This document shows, one piece after another, positions 11,901 to 23,559 of a stretch of 64,000 bases of DNA (position 1 is its first letter; every line of letters starts with the position of its first letter). Made by a program: the position numbers and the translations under genes. Source of the DNA: Acanthaster planci (lineage: Eukaryota; Echinodermata; Asteroidea; Valvatida; Acanthasteridae); contig NW_019091478.1 in assembly GCF_001949145.1 (NCBI RefSeq), positions 54,341 to 118,340 on the forward strand, in the 5' to 3' direction. The notes beneath the pieces are model-generated. The model made no database searches. It was given only the letters and a program-made list of their open reading frames with translations, and was not told the origin of the DNA.

Positions 11901-14900
11901 GAGGGCATAAAAATGACAATCAGACATTGACCACGACCAAAAATAGACATGTATCTTGGACAAAATCACAACTCAGAAAACGGACATGGATTATGAAAGC
12001 ATCCAAAACACAGAAAAGAAAATGAAACCGGTAACACCCCCAACACACAACAAATGATAGGTTCATCCTTAAAAACAGAAGAAAAGGCAGAGTTGATATC
12101 AACTAAAGTTAACTTTGGATTTCCAATGGACAATTGAAGGGGTAGTCAGAACACGTTAATTAGAAAGCAAGTCGCAAATCCTCTGGTAATACATTTCAAT
12201 GACCGATGGCAGAGTGTTTAGTCAATAACATGACACTGGAGATATGAACACTCAATACAATTCCAAACACCAGCCCAAAGACTTGCCACAAGTGACATGG
12301 AGATAAAGGAATGCTGTCATTGCAGCTCATTTGAATAGCATGGGATCTTGGGACTGTCTTGCGGGATCTTCTGATGGTCTTAAGGGGTCTCAAGTATGCG
12401 ACACTGCTGCGATAAAAGAATTCCTCGGCCACCTGTCATGCATGGATAATCTTAAGATTTGACATGTCACCGACTTGGTGACACTTCCTATACAGCAGCA
12501 AATGGTAACCTCCAGCTTTCAGTATTTTTCCTCGGATTCATTTTTAATCTCGAAATTCATCTTAACTGGAAGTCAATCTCACCCTTCGATACGAGGCAAC
12601 TCTTCCTCAACCAGAAACTTGTATTTAGCTATGCCCGTCCACGGAGATACCTTGGCATCTTCTGAACTTGCTTTCTGGTGAAAAAAATTCAGCAGAATAT
12701 AGCTAATATTAAATGAAAGGGGAGTCTCCTGAATAAAAATCCAAAAACTGCAGTTGATGGCCTCGTGTGTCAATCCAACTAACTCCATAAATGTGACATC
12801 TGGATTCAGTCATGGTGTCTACGGGATACATAAGCATGTATGTCTAAATCTTTACACCAAACTCTCCAATCACACATCTGTAATGGTTTGCTGCGTTCCC
12901 TGGCTGTTCATTTGGGAAGAAGCCGAACTCTTTTACAGCAATCGGATCAACAATGGCCAGGGTCTATTTTATATCTGTAACAATCTTGCCTCAAAAATAT
13001 CAAGCTGTTAAATTAACTTCGAAATTCTCTGAAAAATTCCCAAACAACTAGATGAATTTAAACCATGATTGCGAATTCACAATTCGGTTCCTGTGAGCGA
13101 CCCACTACATCAAATCTACAAAATGTCACCAGGTGTCACCCAGCATCATAAAAACACCCATACATACAGTATGTTCCAATCTTCGCTCATAAACCCACTC
13201 TCGGCACTCTGACTGAATGGATTTGGTTGGACTGGTGAACCAAGGCACACACATCCACGAGCACAGATGGTGAGTGTAGGTTATGTACATGTATTTATAA
13301 TCACTGATCATGGCAATCACCTACCCACAATGCTTCATACCTCCTTAATAATATTTTGTGATAGACTTAACCAGAACCAGCACCTTTAGTTAGGATGGTG
13401 GGTACCAGGCAAAGTTAAATAATATATTTCCGTTGGAGAAACACATCTGGGTTTCTAATATGAGCACTCATACTTTTTTGGGGTTGTAGGGACTACCACA
13501 CTCACATCATTACATGTTGGAACATATTTTGCCCCACAAGTTGGTCTCCACTTTCCTAACAAAATGCAGCAACAGCCTGGACCATATGGCTGACCTTATC
13601 TCCTGCATAGACCTGGCCAGTAGACAGCTCAATAAACTTCTTGGCTTGTCTTTTAGCAGCCTCCTTAGCACAGTTGAGACTCAACGAGAGCACACCTTCA
13701 TTGTAAACCTTTATGTTGTGTCCAAAAGAAAAAACAACAGAAAACAGCCCATTATTCACAACCTTCCACCATCTGTTTTGCAACAAACCGCTCTCTCTCT
13801 CCAGAGCCAAAGCAAAATGTACTGTTATAGTGCAGTCCTAGTAAATTTCTATTAGGTCGCAAATTGATTACACGATGTGAAACAAGCACGCATGTATGAC
13901 TTACGGTGCTGTGCTACAAAAATGATGGATAGTGATGATCTTTTCCACAGTTGATGTGTCGAGTCCACTGGGTTGTAACAGTGTAAACTTGGGTACGAGA
14001 ACGGATACCCGCGCTGGCACTATGCATTAATTATTGTAGGCGACGTGTTTGGGCCAGTGACGCACTGTGTGCGTTTGCATACACCTGTGCTTCTCTGTAC
14101 TCTGACCATGACCAATACCTGCGGGTTAGACATCCGTTCGTGCATGCAACTATGCTTTTGCAAAACGAATAACATGCTCCGATCATTGTTCCTGCTGAGA
14201 CTGTCATTGTGAATATACAACGCTGGTGTCATTGTCGCTTCTTGTCTGCTCTCCAATCTTGCCAATATTTTTCACCGGAAGTTTGTGTAAATAACGTCTC
14301 GAAATTCAACCGGTCCACAAGAAACCCCAGTGCTTTATGAACACCAGGTTTCTCTGTAAAACAGTTTATCAATCCTAGATTTCTCCCTCTTTCCAAAAAA
14401 CAAAAACAAAACACAGCTCAACAGGGAACACTAGACACAATTTTCATTTTCCTTGTAATTTAATATCTTAAGTGTTTTAACTTATCTTGCAATAAGTAAT
14501 GCCTGCATTACACATAGAACACTGCTTCAGTGTAATCTGTGACCATGGCGTAACAACATAATTGTTGCCTGCTGTGACCTGATCCATAGGTTTTGCCTTA
14601 GCCTTGAGTGCCATCTGCCCCCTCGGGTGTACAAAACGCCATGGACCTCTACACAGCAGGCAACAAGCAATTCCAAGGAAGAACAGTTTGGAATTTACTC
14701 TCCTCTTCATCCATGGTCGCAGTGGAACCTGATTTCTTGCCAAGGTCGTATTTCCTTAGCAGTGAGCTCAAGTTTCGGGCACCAAGAAATAGATCAATCG
14801 CCAATGTTCAAGCATGTTCAACAAAGAACAAATTATTGGAAAAAAATAGGTCCATTCAGAACTCACAAACTGGGACAAAATATAAAAGTGATTTAAGCAG

Positions 14901-17900
14901 GCCATCAAAATGGACAGTGAAAGTTTTAATTGCACGTAATTTAAATTCCCAATGAGTTATAACAGCTCGTTCACTTTCAAAAAATTAGGTACTTAACAAC
15001 ACAAAGATTTTATTATACCACACTGTCCACATATGTACACTAAGAGTCGAGACAGACCTGTGTCCAGAAAAGTTTGAGCAAGTTGCTATGACAACCGGCC
15101 AAGTGACATCAAAGCCATGACACTGAATTTCCTCCACATTACACTGTGACACTGAATGTGGAGCCCTTGGCAAATCCACATCAGAAAAAGTCAAACTAGA
15201 AATGACAGTAAATAGCAACCCTAGTGAAGCCATTATTGACATTACAACATTGAGACAATGATTAACACTGCATTCACATGAAAGCAAATGGCTCTGCAGT
15301 CTAGCACAGTATGGATCAATGGTGTAACCCACAGAAGAGCAAACCTATTTAGAAAAAGTACCAGGTACCTTCCTGGGGAAGGGACAATTGTTTCTGAAAA
15401 ATCCAACTCGCCAATTTGTCTCCCCCCTAGCATATCCAATGTAGCATTACTGTTTGTTCGTCATTTGCTTGCTTGTTTTTACCTCATCTGTGCAACCGTA
15501 CTTGGTCTGTGCGGCCAGGTTCACCACGATGTCAAATGACTCTTCGCCATCATCAAAAATCTTGGACACCGACACTGCATGTGCAACCAGGAAGTAGAAC
15601 CGTGTTAGTTCCACAAGTTTTGCTTGCGAGGGAAGTATTGAGGCACCATCAATACCAGCAATATTAAGGCCATTTCCTGTTCATATCAGCTTTCAAACAA
15701 TGCAGCATTTGCGGCTTGCTGAAGCAATATCCANNNNNNNNNNNNNNNNNNNNNNNNNNNNNNNNNNNNNNNNNNNNNNNNNNNNNNNNNNNNNNNNNNN
15801 NNNNNNNNNNNNNNNNNNNNNNNNNNNNNNNNNNNNNNNNNNNNNNNNNNNNNNNNNNNNNNNNNNNNNNNNNNNNNNNNNNNNNNNNNNNNNNNNNNNN
15901 NNNNNNNNNNNNNNNNNNNNNNNNNNNNNNNNNNNNNNNNNNNNNNNNNNNNNNNNNNNNNNNNNNNNNNNNNNNNNNNNNNNNNNNNNNNNNNNNNNNN
16001 NNNNNNNNNNNNNNNNNNNNNNNNNNNNNNNNNNNNNNNNNNNNNNNNNNNNNNNNNNNNNNNNNNNNNNNNNNNNNNNNNNNNNNNNNNNNNNNNNNNN
16101 NNNNNNNNNNNNNNNNNNNNNNNNNNNNNNNNNNNNNNNNNNNNNNNNNNNNNNNNNNNNNNNNNNNNNNNNNNNNNNNNNNNNNNNNNNNNNNNNNNNN
16201 NNNNNNNNNNNNNNNNNNNNNNNNNNNNNNNNNNNNNNNNNNNNNNNNNNNNNNNNNNNNNNNNNNNNNNNNNNNNNNNNNNNNNNNNNNNNNNNNNNNN
16301 NNNNNNNNNNNNNNNNNNNNNNNNNNNNNNNNNNNNNNNNNNNNNNNNNNNNNNNNNNNNNNNNNNNNNNNNNNNNNNNNNNNNNNNNNNNNNNNNNNNN
16401 NNNNNNNNNNNNNNNNNNNNNNNNNNNNNNNNNNNNNNNNNNNTACACTGTTGCAATTCCGCACCAGAATTTATGAATGACTTTCATCATTCACTGCATC
16501 AGCTGGTTCCGATTTTACAACCAAATTGCATCTCTCCTGTGATAGAGAGCTGTCCAATTCTATTTGTGCAGATATTTCACAACAGGCATGCAATTCACAA
16601 GCGTAGAAGTTTTTTGCGACTTTTCCTAATTTTGCTGTTTTAATTAAAATGCCAAAATCTAAAGGAATTGCGGGACGTGAATGTTTGTGCCAAGTACCAA
16701 AGAATCAAGCTTCAAAATTCCCACAAAACAAACCGTTTGATTAAATACGGAAATTATACGTTTTTGGAGTTGGAAATCTTTGCAGTGGTGGGTCAGAGAT
16801 TAGGATTGCGCACATGGTGTTGAATCAAGTGTGATATGACCTAAACAATCTGTACACCTTGACACTTGCTAAACAGAACTCTAGCTCCAAAAGCAATCAT
16901 TTCAGTATCATTATAGCGATAGCAATAATTTAGGGCTAGTGGTTCCATCCATTTCAGAAAAAGAGGAATTTTGAAATGTTCCAAATATGCCCAAAATATG
17001 GCAGGAAAACGTAAAAAATTTAGTATCAAATCGCATCTTTACCCCTCCTAGTGTTCCCAGCATATACGGATCTGCATCCTCTTGCTGAGCAATTTTTTTA
17101 AGAGTAGTCTAAAGAATACACTATGTGAACAACTTAAGTAACAATCTCCCTTCTAATGAACAAATTGCAAGTATTCTCAGCCAATGAAGAGCATATCTTT
17201 TGTTCAAAGACTGACATTTGAATCCAATTAGTAAATGCCTCTCTACACAATGTGGTATACATGCCACTTGGGGGGGAGGGGTTGTAATGTTTCTTTCCAA
17301 ATAACCACACCCACTTTTCCAAATAACCCCACCCACTTGGCACCTCGTTAATGGTTCGATCTACCATTAGAAAATTTTCTCTCTGCATGCTTTACTACAA
17401 TTAGCCACCTGCAAGCATCCAGCCATTTTGTCTCATTACCTGAGCCAAATTTTCTAGAGCTGACAAACTCTGCCCAGCAAACATACTGGCTGAGAACCAC
17501 TGAATGGATTTTCAAGCAGCGTAACAGTCATGGAATTTTGGCTGGTCAACTTTTTTTAACAAGGAAATGTTTTCTGAGCTTCAACGTAGCTCCAATAATT
17601 TGGCCCAGGACCATAACCAGCAAGATGATACATGCAAAGAAACGAAGCATCACAACACTTTTAATTGCTTTGCACTGATGCCAGTTTTGTCCTTAATAGC
17701 GAGAGTAAGCATAACCCCTTGGCCATTTTTCAAAACTTCGGCACTGCATTGCAGCTTCTGGCTCATACACATAGCAGATCCCCTGGTTATTTCTGGCTCA
17801 GCATGGGGCAACTTTTCCTAACCATCCAACAGTTTGAAGATGGTGATCTTACAATGGGATTCCAAATCCCATTTAGTCCAATCACTATACATTTTATGCC

Positions 17901-20900
17901 AATTGATGGTAACGATGAAGCCACCACCATAGACAATGCTAAGTTTTGAGAAAGACTCTCGCAGGGCAGATTTTTTTCCCCAGGTAAACAAGCATGGCTG
18001 CACACATGGGACAGTCAGGACACCATGGCTACCAAATCGGACATAAATGAAGATTTCAACAAAATGTTTTTAATAAACTGCATAAGGGGAAGAAAACCAA
18101 TCCCAAGAAGACCCAAAGCATATATACATAGCAACCAATTAAAAGGGCTCAAATGTGCTTATAATGCAGGCATGCATGCAGACTGGTCAGTTCAGGTGAA
18201 GCTGGCAGTAACGTAAGTGAGAAAGGAGCAAGGCTTAGGGCAGTGGAGGGACCAACCTGAGTTGATGAGGTTAGCCGAGACAAAGTCAACTTTTGCAAAG
18301 GATTCCTGTGTGCAGTAACAAACAAAGACTTAAACTGATCGTTCTAGTCTGCGCTCCCACAGGCCTTTTTTTTTGGGGGGGGGGGAGAGTTTGTTTTTGT
18401 TTCAATATTTTGCACAACGCAGTTTGTTACAAAGCTGATGACTTGACTTTGCTCTTTTCCAGGTTGCTGTAGGAAACAGGTTTACAAAAAAGGTGTGACC
18501 CTGAAACCTCTGGCAACCACACAGGAAGAGCACTGATACAGTCTCCAATGCTCAAATCCAACTGTACGGAAGTCCAGTTTTTTTATTCATTTTGAAAGCT
18601 GTTAACATTATGCCTAAATGCAACTACCAGTTGGGCTCTTGGTACCAATAACATGAGGATTCTTACTCAAGGGAATGAATGTAAAATCGCTCACGTTCAA
18701 AATTAAACTTCCCCGACAAAACTTTCATAGGTCACACTAATTCCAACAACAATTTTGTGAACATGCCAGGAATCTAGGCTAACAGTGTGTGAAACAGGAC
18801 CGTGTCAAGGTAACGAACTATGGGGTTGTGGTGTGATCTAAAAAATAATATTATGTGCTATATATCAGGCTAGTTTATGTTTGAGAATTTTCACTGACAG
18901 GCTATAAACAAAACGCCAAAAATATGATACTTCCAGTGTCTCGTTTATGTTTCTCTTGACACATTAGCCACAAGAGTTCTCAAACCTTCCCCTGTTGCAG
19001 GACTGAGGACTGTTAGGGTTTATCTACAAAAATACTGGTCCTGGGAATATGTGTGATTTCAAGAAGACTCTAAAAGTAGTTTGCGGAAGGTGGTGCTTCT
19101 GCCTTACTTCCAACCACTAGCTTCCTACCTCCGAATGTGCTGAATTCTTGTAAAATCCACCTTGGAAAATTAAGACCAAAAAATTAATACCTGCCATTGC
19201 AATTTTTCAGGCACTAAAGAGTCTTGAGCAGTCCCGCCTTTGGTTTTGAAGGACACACTTGCTTATTTCACATTGCTCACCTTGTGGGAACTATTCAGCC
19301 ATGCTGTTTGCGGTGGGGTCTTATCTGCAACTCGGATCTGTATGGGGTGAACAAACGATAAGTGAATTCAAACTAGCCAATAGCAAATAAACACGCAAAA
19401 TGGTTAGCACAGGATAACATTTTGCAAAGGCCAATTTTACTGAAACTATATCTGATAAGTAGCAAACAAAATTCCAAAATGTTTTTTTCAGGCCCCTTTT
19501 TCCCTTTGGACATCTGTTATGCATGAACAAGCGAGGGCTCTTTTTCACCCACCAACACCACTCTTTTACAGCACATCAGTTTAAAATTTAGAACTTGGAG
19601 AATACTACTGATCCAGTGGACGTCTTCAACAGCACTCTGGTTGCTCAAGCAGTGGTGTTTAAATGTCAGTCAAGTCTCAGTCTTTGCCAACAGTTAGAGG
19701 GTACTTCAGCACGGCACCCATCCATAAAAGCACAAGACGTCTTGCTATCAAATCCAACCACTTTTATTGGACTCAGTTTCCATTTGTCTGTCAAAGTTTT
19801 AACTGTGTCCCAACATCCGCACATGACGTACTGTACATGGAGCAGATGAATATGCAAGAAGTCTACCGGTACAATGGTAACCAGCTACAAGGCTTACCTT
19901 GGATGCAAGATTGTTTGTTACTAAATGATGGACGAAGTTTCTTCCTATAAAACCGCAGCCTATAGATACAGATTGAACAAAAAGAGAGACCCAATGTTTC
20001 AGCACCTTAATTTAAGACAGGTCCTGAGCTACGTATGTAATTTATTTTGTGAATTTACAGAAAAGTGTGACTGCACACGAGTAAATCTGTAAAACATTCA
20101 GTTTGACTTAATATTTGGAAATGATTAGTAGGGATGACCTACAGATCACTTCTAAACAGTTGGTTGAAAACCTTTTCAGTCTTACATGGTCACGCACAAT
20201 ACACTCACACAGAACACGTGTATTTTTAAGTAAGATTTGAAGCTTTGCATGGTGGATGAAACATGAGAAATGGGTTTGCAAGTACACCATGGAGTCAATC
20301 TTTTTTGGATGAGGTGTGGTTCTTAAAGGAACCGGTGAGTATAAAATCAACGTTTCGGCCAGTGTGCTCTGGCCATCGTCAGGAGAGTGTGCCAGACTGG
20401 AGTGGATAGCTGGTTATATACATGTATTTTTGGCAAACACATGTTAATATGGAAGGGTTGCATAGCACCGTGATCAGAATATCAACAAGAATATAATCAA
20501 ATCAGAGCATTATAATATCAAATCAGTTACCGAAAGCTCGGCAATCACATATTTCAGAGTACTAATTTGATATTATATTCTTGTTGAGTTAATGATATCT
20601 CTCTATTTTTATTACTTTCCTGTTTCCATCATTTATGGGAGAATAACGCAGATCACATGGAAAGATTCAGTCATGCTTTAAACTGTGTTACATCCTCATT
20701 CAAGTGGCCAAAATCTTAACCCCGTACAATCTACTCATGGCATAGATGTAAACCAAAACAGCTCCAATTATTAAAGCAATGGCATTTAAATAAAAACCTT
20801 GCCGTACCAGCTGCCGCAACCCAAAGACTATTTTTACACGAAGTTAATGATCCTTCGACCCCATTTTGCAGATTAATTCACAATATTGCTATCACAAGGT

Positions 20901-22853
20901 CACCAAGTTCATGGGAAGAATTAATTATAAGCAGGAAAGGGAGTAAGCATCCATAAAAACCCTGACTCAGGCACAGTGATTTCATAGTGAGTCACTGCTT
21001 GAAATCTCATAGCTTGCTGGAATTTTTGGGTTAAAGCTTTGGTACCATGACCAGAGTCCATAATTGTCCAAATAGACACTGAGTAACCAGGAAGGACGAC
21101 ATAATCCAGTGGTGGAACTAGACTCTACAACTTGAAGGGGGCAAGTTGGGGCAAAGAGATATCGCTTTACGTTGCTGGGCAATCAAATGATATTTATCTC
21201 AAAACCCATATAGAGAAACGGACTAGGTGCTTACAGATTAATTATAAAGATGAACGAAGAAATTGACAGGAGCAGGATTTGAACCTGTGACCTCTGGAAC
21301 ACCATACCGATGATCTACCAACTGAACCATCTGTCCCTATGGTACTGGTGCACTAGCAAATGGGAAGAACCACCAACCTACCAAAGGGCTGGATAGCTCA
21401 GTTGGTAGAGCACCAATAAGGTATTCCGAAGGAAGCAGATTCAAATCCGACACCAGTCAATTTCTCTGTTCATCTATATAAAGTAATAGTATTCAATTTC
21501 CAAAAGCTGAGACATAAGGGGTGACTGCATGCTCAAAATCAAAATTTCAACTTTTCACTTTCAATGTTTTTATTGGTTCTGAAGTGTGAAGGAAATAGAC
21601 AGAATTAATCCCACGGAAAACATGGGAGGGGGAATTAGAGGGCCAGGAGCAAGAGAAAACTGGGGGGGAGTGGAACAAATCCCCCATGTGCCCTCCCCCA
21701 GCCACTGATAGTTCAAATGATAGTGGGTAATTCATTTACAACTGAGGCTTATCAGCCACTGTATTTCCATTAAAGACAAATCCTTCTGCTTACAGGTACA
21801 TGAAACCATAATGAGGAGAAGCTTTGTATTTTTAAAAATTTATTGATACATGTACTTATTGGAACTGAAGAAAAAGGATATGGAGTCCTCTTCATAACAG
21901 GATTGACCTACAGCAAAGCATGCTGAACAACCAATCACACCCTACAAATACTGAGCATGTTCTAGCACATGGCCATGTACATACACACTGTGACATAGTC
22001 ACATACACTAGTTTTTTTTTCATAAAGTACAAATTTATAACCAACCTTGCTCATATTATTAAACTGATGCAATTTTGATCATAGACCTAGAGGAGAATTC
22101 TATGTTCTGATGGAAACTCTGACACTGAATGAATTTTAAATACCTACCTACAATCTTCCCCTCCCCCCCAAAAAAAAACAAAATATTCATCACCTCCCTC
22201 CCCTTCTATGCCACTCCCACGGGCACGGCATGACTCAGCTGGCATCATACTACTACATGTACTAGCACTGGGCAGACTATCCACAAAAGCCGAATCAATC
22301 ATGATCAAAACAAACTCCTGCAGGGTCAATAACCAGGCTTTGCACGGGTGTGCCGCTAAGCTGCACCACGGACTCGTGCATACAATGTACCGGTACATGC
22401 TTGCCCACTCAATGCAGTGAGGAGCCATATTATTACATCCACTCACAGAGGTGGCAAAAGACCGTTATCCACGGCCACAGCACAGGGCAGAAAATTTCAT
22501 TTTCACCGTGCAAAAAATATAAAACGATTGGAAGGAGTGATGAATCATAACAAAATGCGTACAGCCCTGAGTCGTTATTGTAGACAACAGTACACGTAGT
22601 GTACATTACGCACGCATAATGTAGCCTACAAATTACAACAGAAGGGCAACGACTTTTTGTAATGTGGGCCTACGCCACAAATTTTTGTCATGTTTAAAAC
22701 TTAACATTTACACTGAAATCTGCTTTCGACATCGGAGAGCAATTAGCCATATTCAGTAACACTTGACATGCTTGAAGACGGGAACTCACCCCCGAGAACA
22801 AGAACCGAAGGCTTGCTTGGTGAAGCGGGGAGCTCTGAATCTGTACCTGCCAT
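5950..22853 (-). CDS. extended short-chain dehydrogenase/reductase (NAD-dependent epimerase/dehydratase superfamily), 378 aa, 14 exons, complete
   Basis: Coding exons in order: 22853-22790, 19959-19898, 19337-19281, 18305-18257, 15574-15483, 13708-13595, 12674-12583, 11897-11836, 11519-11467, 10488-10362, 9875-9790, 9529-9416, 7877-7776, 6012-5950. All junctions agree in phase and sum to 1137 bases. A Rossmann fold is shown by the dinucleotide loop GGCGFIG (about residues 21-27), an acidic residue after beta-2 (VADK) suggesting NAD preference, NLAAQT in beta-4, LSTGQVYAG around 136-144 with the catalytic Ser/Thr, and LRPATVYG near 183-190. At the YxxxK site the protein reads TGIAK (159-163): the lysine is kept, the tyrosine is not. 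Length fits extended SDRs. The substrate cannot be told from sequence. The exon 6 donor (GTCAGC) and exon 4 donor (GTTGGT) are weak. The C-terminus, about 200-378, is the family-specific substrate-binding half. Confidence 0.9.
8011..8140 (-). mobile_element. tRNA-derived SINE fragment
   Basis: Read on the minus strand, about 8140-8075 resembles a degraded tRNA head: GCGCTGCCCTTGCC, then a good B box GGCTCAAATCC. A body rich in GGGGTTTTCCTCCC follows, ending near 8011. It lies in the SDR intron between exons 13 and 12. The A box is decayed, so this is an old, inactive copy. Confidence 0.6.
8168..8642. mobile_element. possible non-autonomous DNA transposon (hAT-like) with GGCTG termini
   Basis: The segment starts with GGCTGAGTCAAG, and its right end, read in reverse, starts GGCTGTGCCGAATAAC. 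Both ends run into AT-rich sequence with repeated GAATATTCGA-type motifs. No long open frame is present, so it would depend on enzymes supplied elsewhere. No clear target-site duplication was found, so the exact ends and the hAT label are tentative. Confidence 0.4.
15734..16443. other. assembly gap, 710 N
   Basis: A run of unknown bases inside the SDR intron between exons 5 and 4. The flanking exons join in phase without it, so no coding sequence need be missing. The all-X open frames spanning it have no meaning. Confidence 0.99.
20220..20420 (-). mobile_element. Penelope-like retroelement 3' fragment
   Basis: The minus strand carries a block of about 90 bases whose translation (LRTTPHPKKIDSMVYLQTHF) matches, with changes, a second block at 51853-51950 on the opposite strand. 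Just upstream on the minus strand is CCTGACGATGGCCAG, a short loop, and its partner CTGGCCGAAACG. From memory, this kind of sequence recurs in Penelope-like elements. Only a fragment is present and no reverse transcriptase frame is visible. It lies in SDR intron 1. Confidence 0.5.
21264..21338 (-). mobile_element. tRNA-like SINE head, first of a head-to-head pair
   Basis: The reverse complement starts GGGACAGATGGTTCAGTTGG (A box) and has the B box GGTTCAAATCC near its end. A short tail, GTCAATTTCTTCGTTCATC, continues past the tRNA part (21241-21265). The same tail follows the second copy on the other strand, so both belong to one SINE family rather than being functional tRNA genes. Confidence 0.65.
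21386..21483 (+). mobile_element. tRNA-like SINE, second of a head-to-head pair
   Basis: It starts with GGGCTGGATAGCTCAGTTGG (A box TAGCTCAGTTGG) and has a B box-like ATTCAAATCC near 21439-21448. The SINE tail GTCAATTTCTCTGTTCATC follows. About 47 bases separate it from the inverted copy at 21264-21338. The cloverleaf is imperfect, so this is not called as a tRNA gene. Confidence 0.65.
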
Positions 22854-23559
22854 GCTTTCGCCCTTTTCATCAATCCATAATACAGTCAAGTGCACGATTG
22901 TCTGGGTCTATCTGCAGCATAGAAGCAATGCACCCACACGGGTATAGACACATGCGTTTAGGCAGTAACTGTTTTAGGAAAGTAGCATATACTACATGAA
23001 ACAGTCGTCACATTCAGGTTCAAATGGTGAAAAGTTGGTCTGGGGTTGCTTAATTAATTCAATAATTTTTGACTGAACAAGTTGTTAATGATTTTTTTCT
23101 CTCACAAGTTACTGCAGGGTGGAATGGGTAGTTTGAGTTGAGTTATAATCAGCATTATTGAAAAAGTGATACTGGCGAGAAGAAAATGAAATGCCTGATA
23201 AATAAGTGCATGTATAATACAATTTTTCCCCGTTTTGTACATGGCTGTAGCCCGCTATTTCAAGAAATTATTTGCTGAACGATTTCGATATGTAGGTGAA
23301 TGCTGATGACCTTTGTCAAGAGACCAAGGTTACGAGTTTAATCGCGAGACTGTAGCAACTTAATCTATTTAGTCAACAAAGATGGTACACCGTCCAGGAA
23401 GTGACGTACATGTACAATTGCGCAGTTTGGTTGATCGGAATCTAAAACTTCCAAAGTTCAACTTGCTTATCACGCGACTTTGCCATCACAGAAGAATCTG
23501 TGCAGTTAATTAAGCGTAGATCTTTGCCGGAGGCCATTTTTCTTCTGGAAATAAACAAA
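22854..23559. promoter_or_regulatory. divergent promoter region between the SDR (-) and Shisa-like (+) genes
   Basis: The two start codons face away from each other 706 bases apart, leaving room for both 5' UTRs and one shared promoter. Near 23400-23425 are a CRE-like TGACGTAC and a TTGCGCAG motif. No TATA box is obvious at a useful distance from either start. Bidirectional control is inference from spacing. Confidence 0.45.

Noticed and set aside
15664-16490. Open frames of 254-266 codons over the N run
   Set aside because: They consist almost entirely of unknown residues and are an artefact of the assembly gap.
21264-21459. Two functional tRNA genes
   Set aside because: A and B boxes are present, but the arms pair poorly and both carry the same non-tRNA tail, so they are SINE copies.
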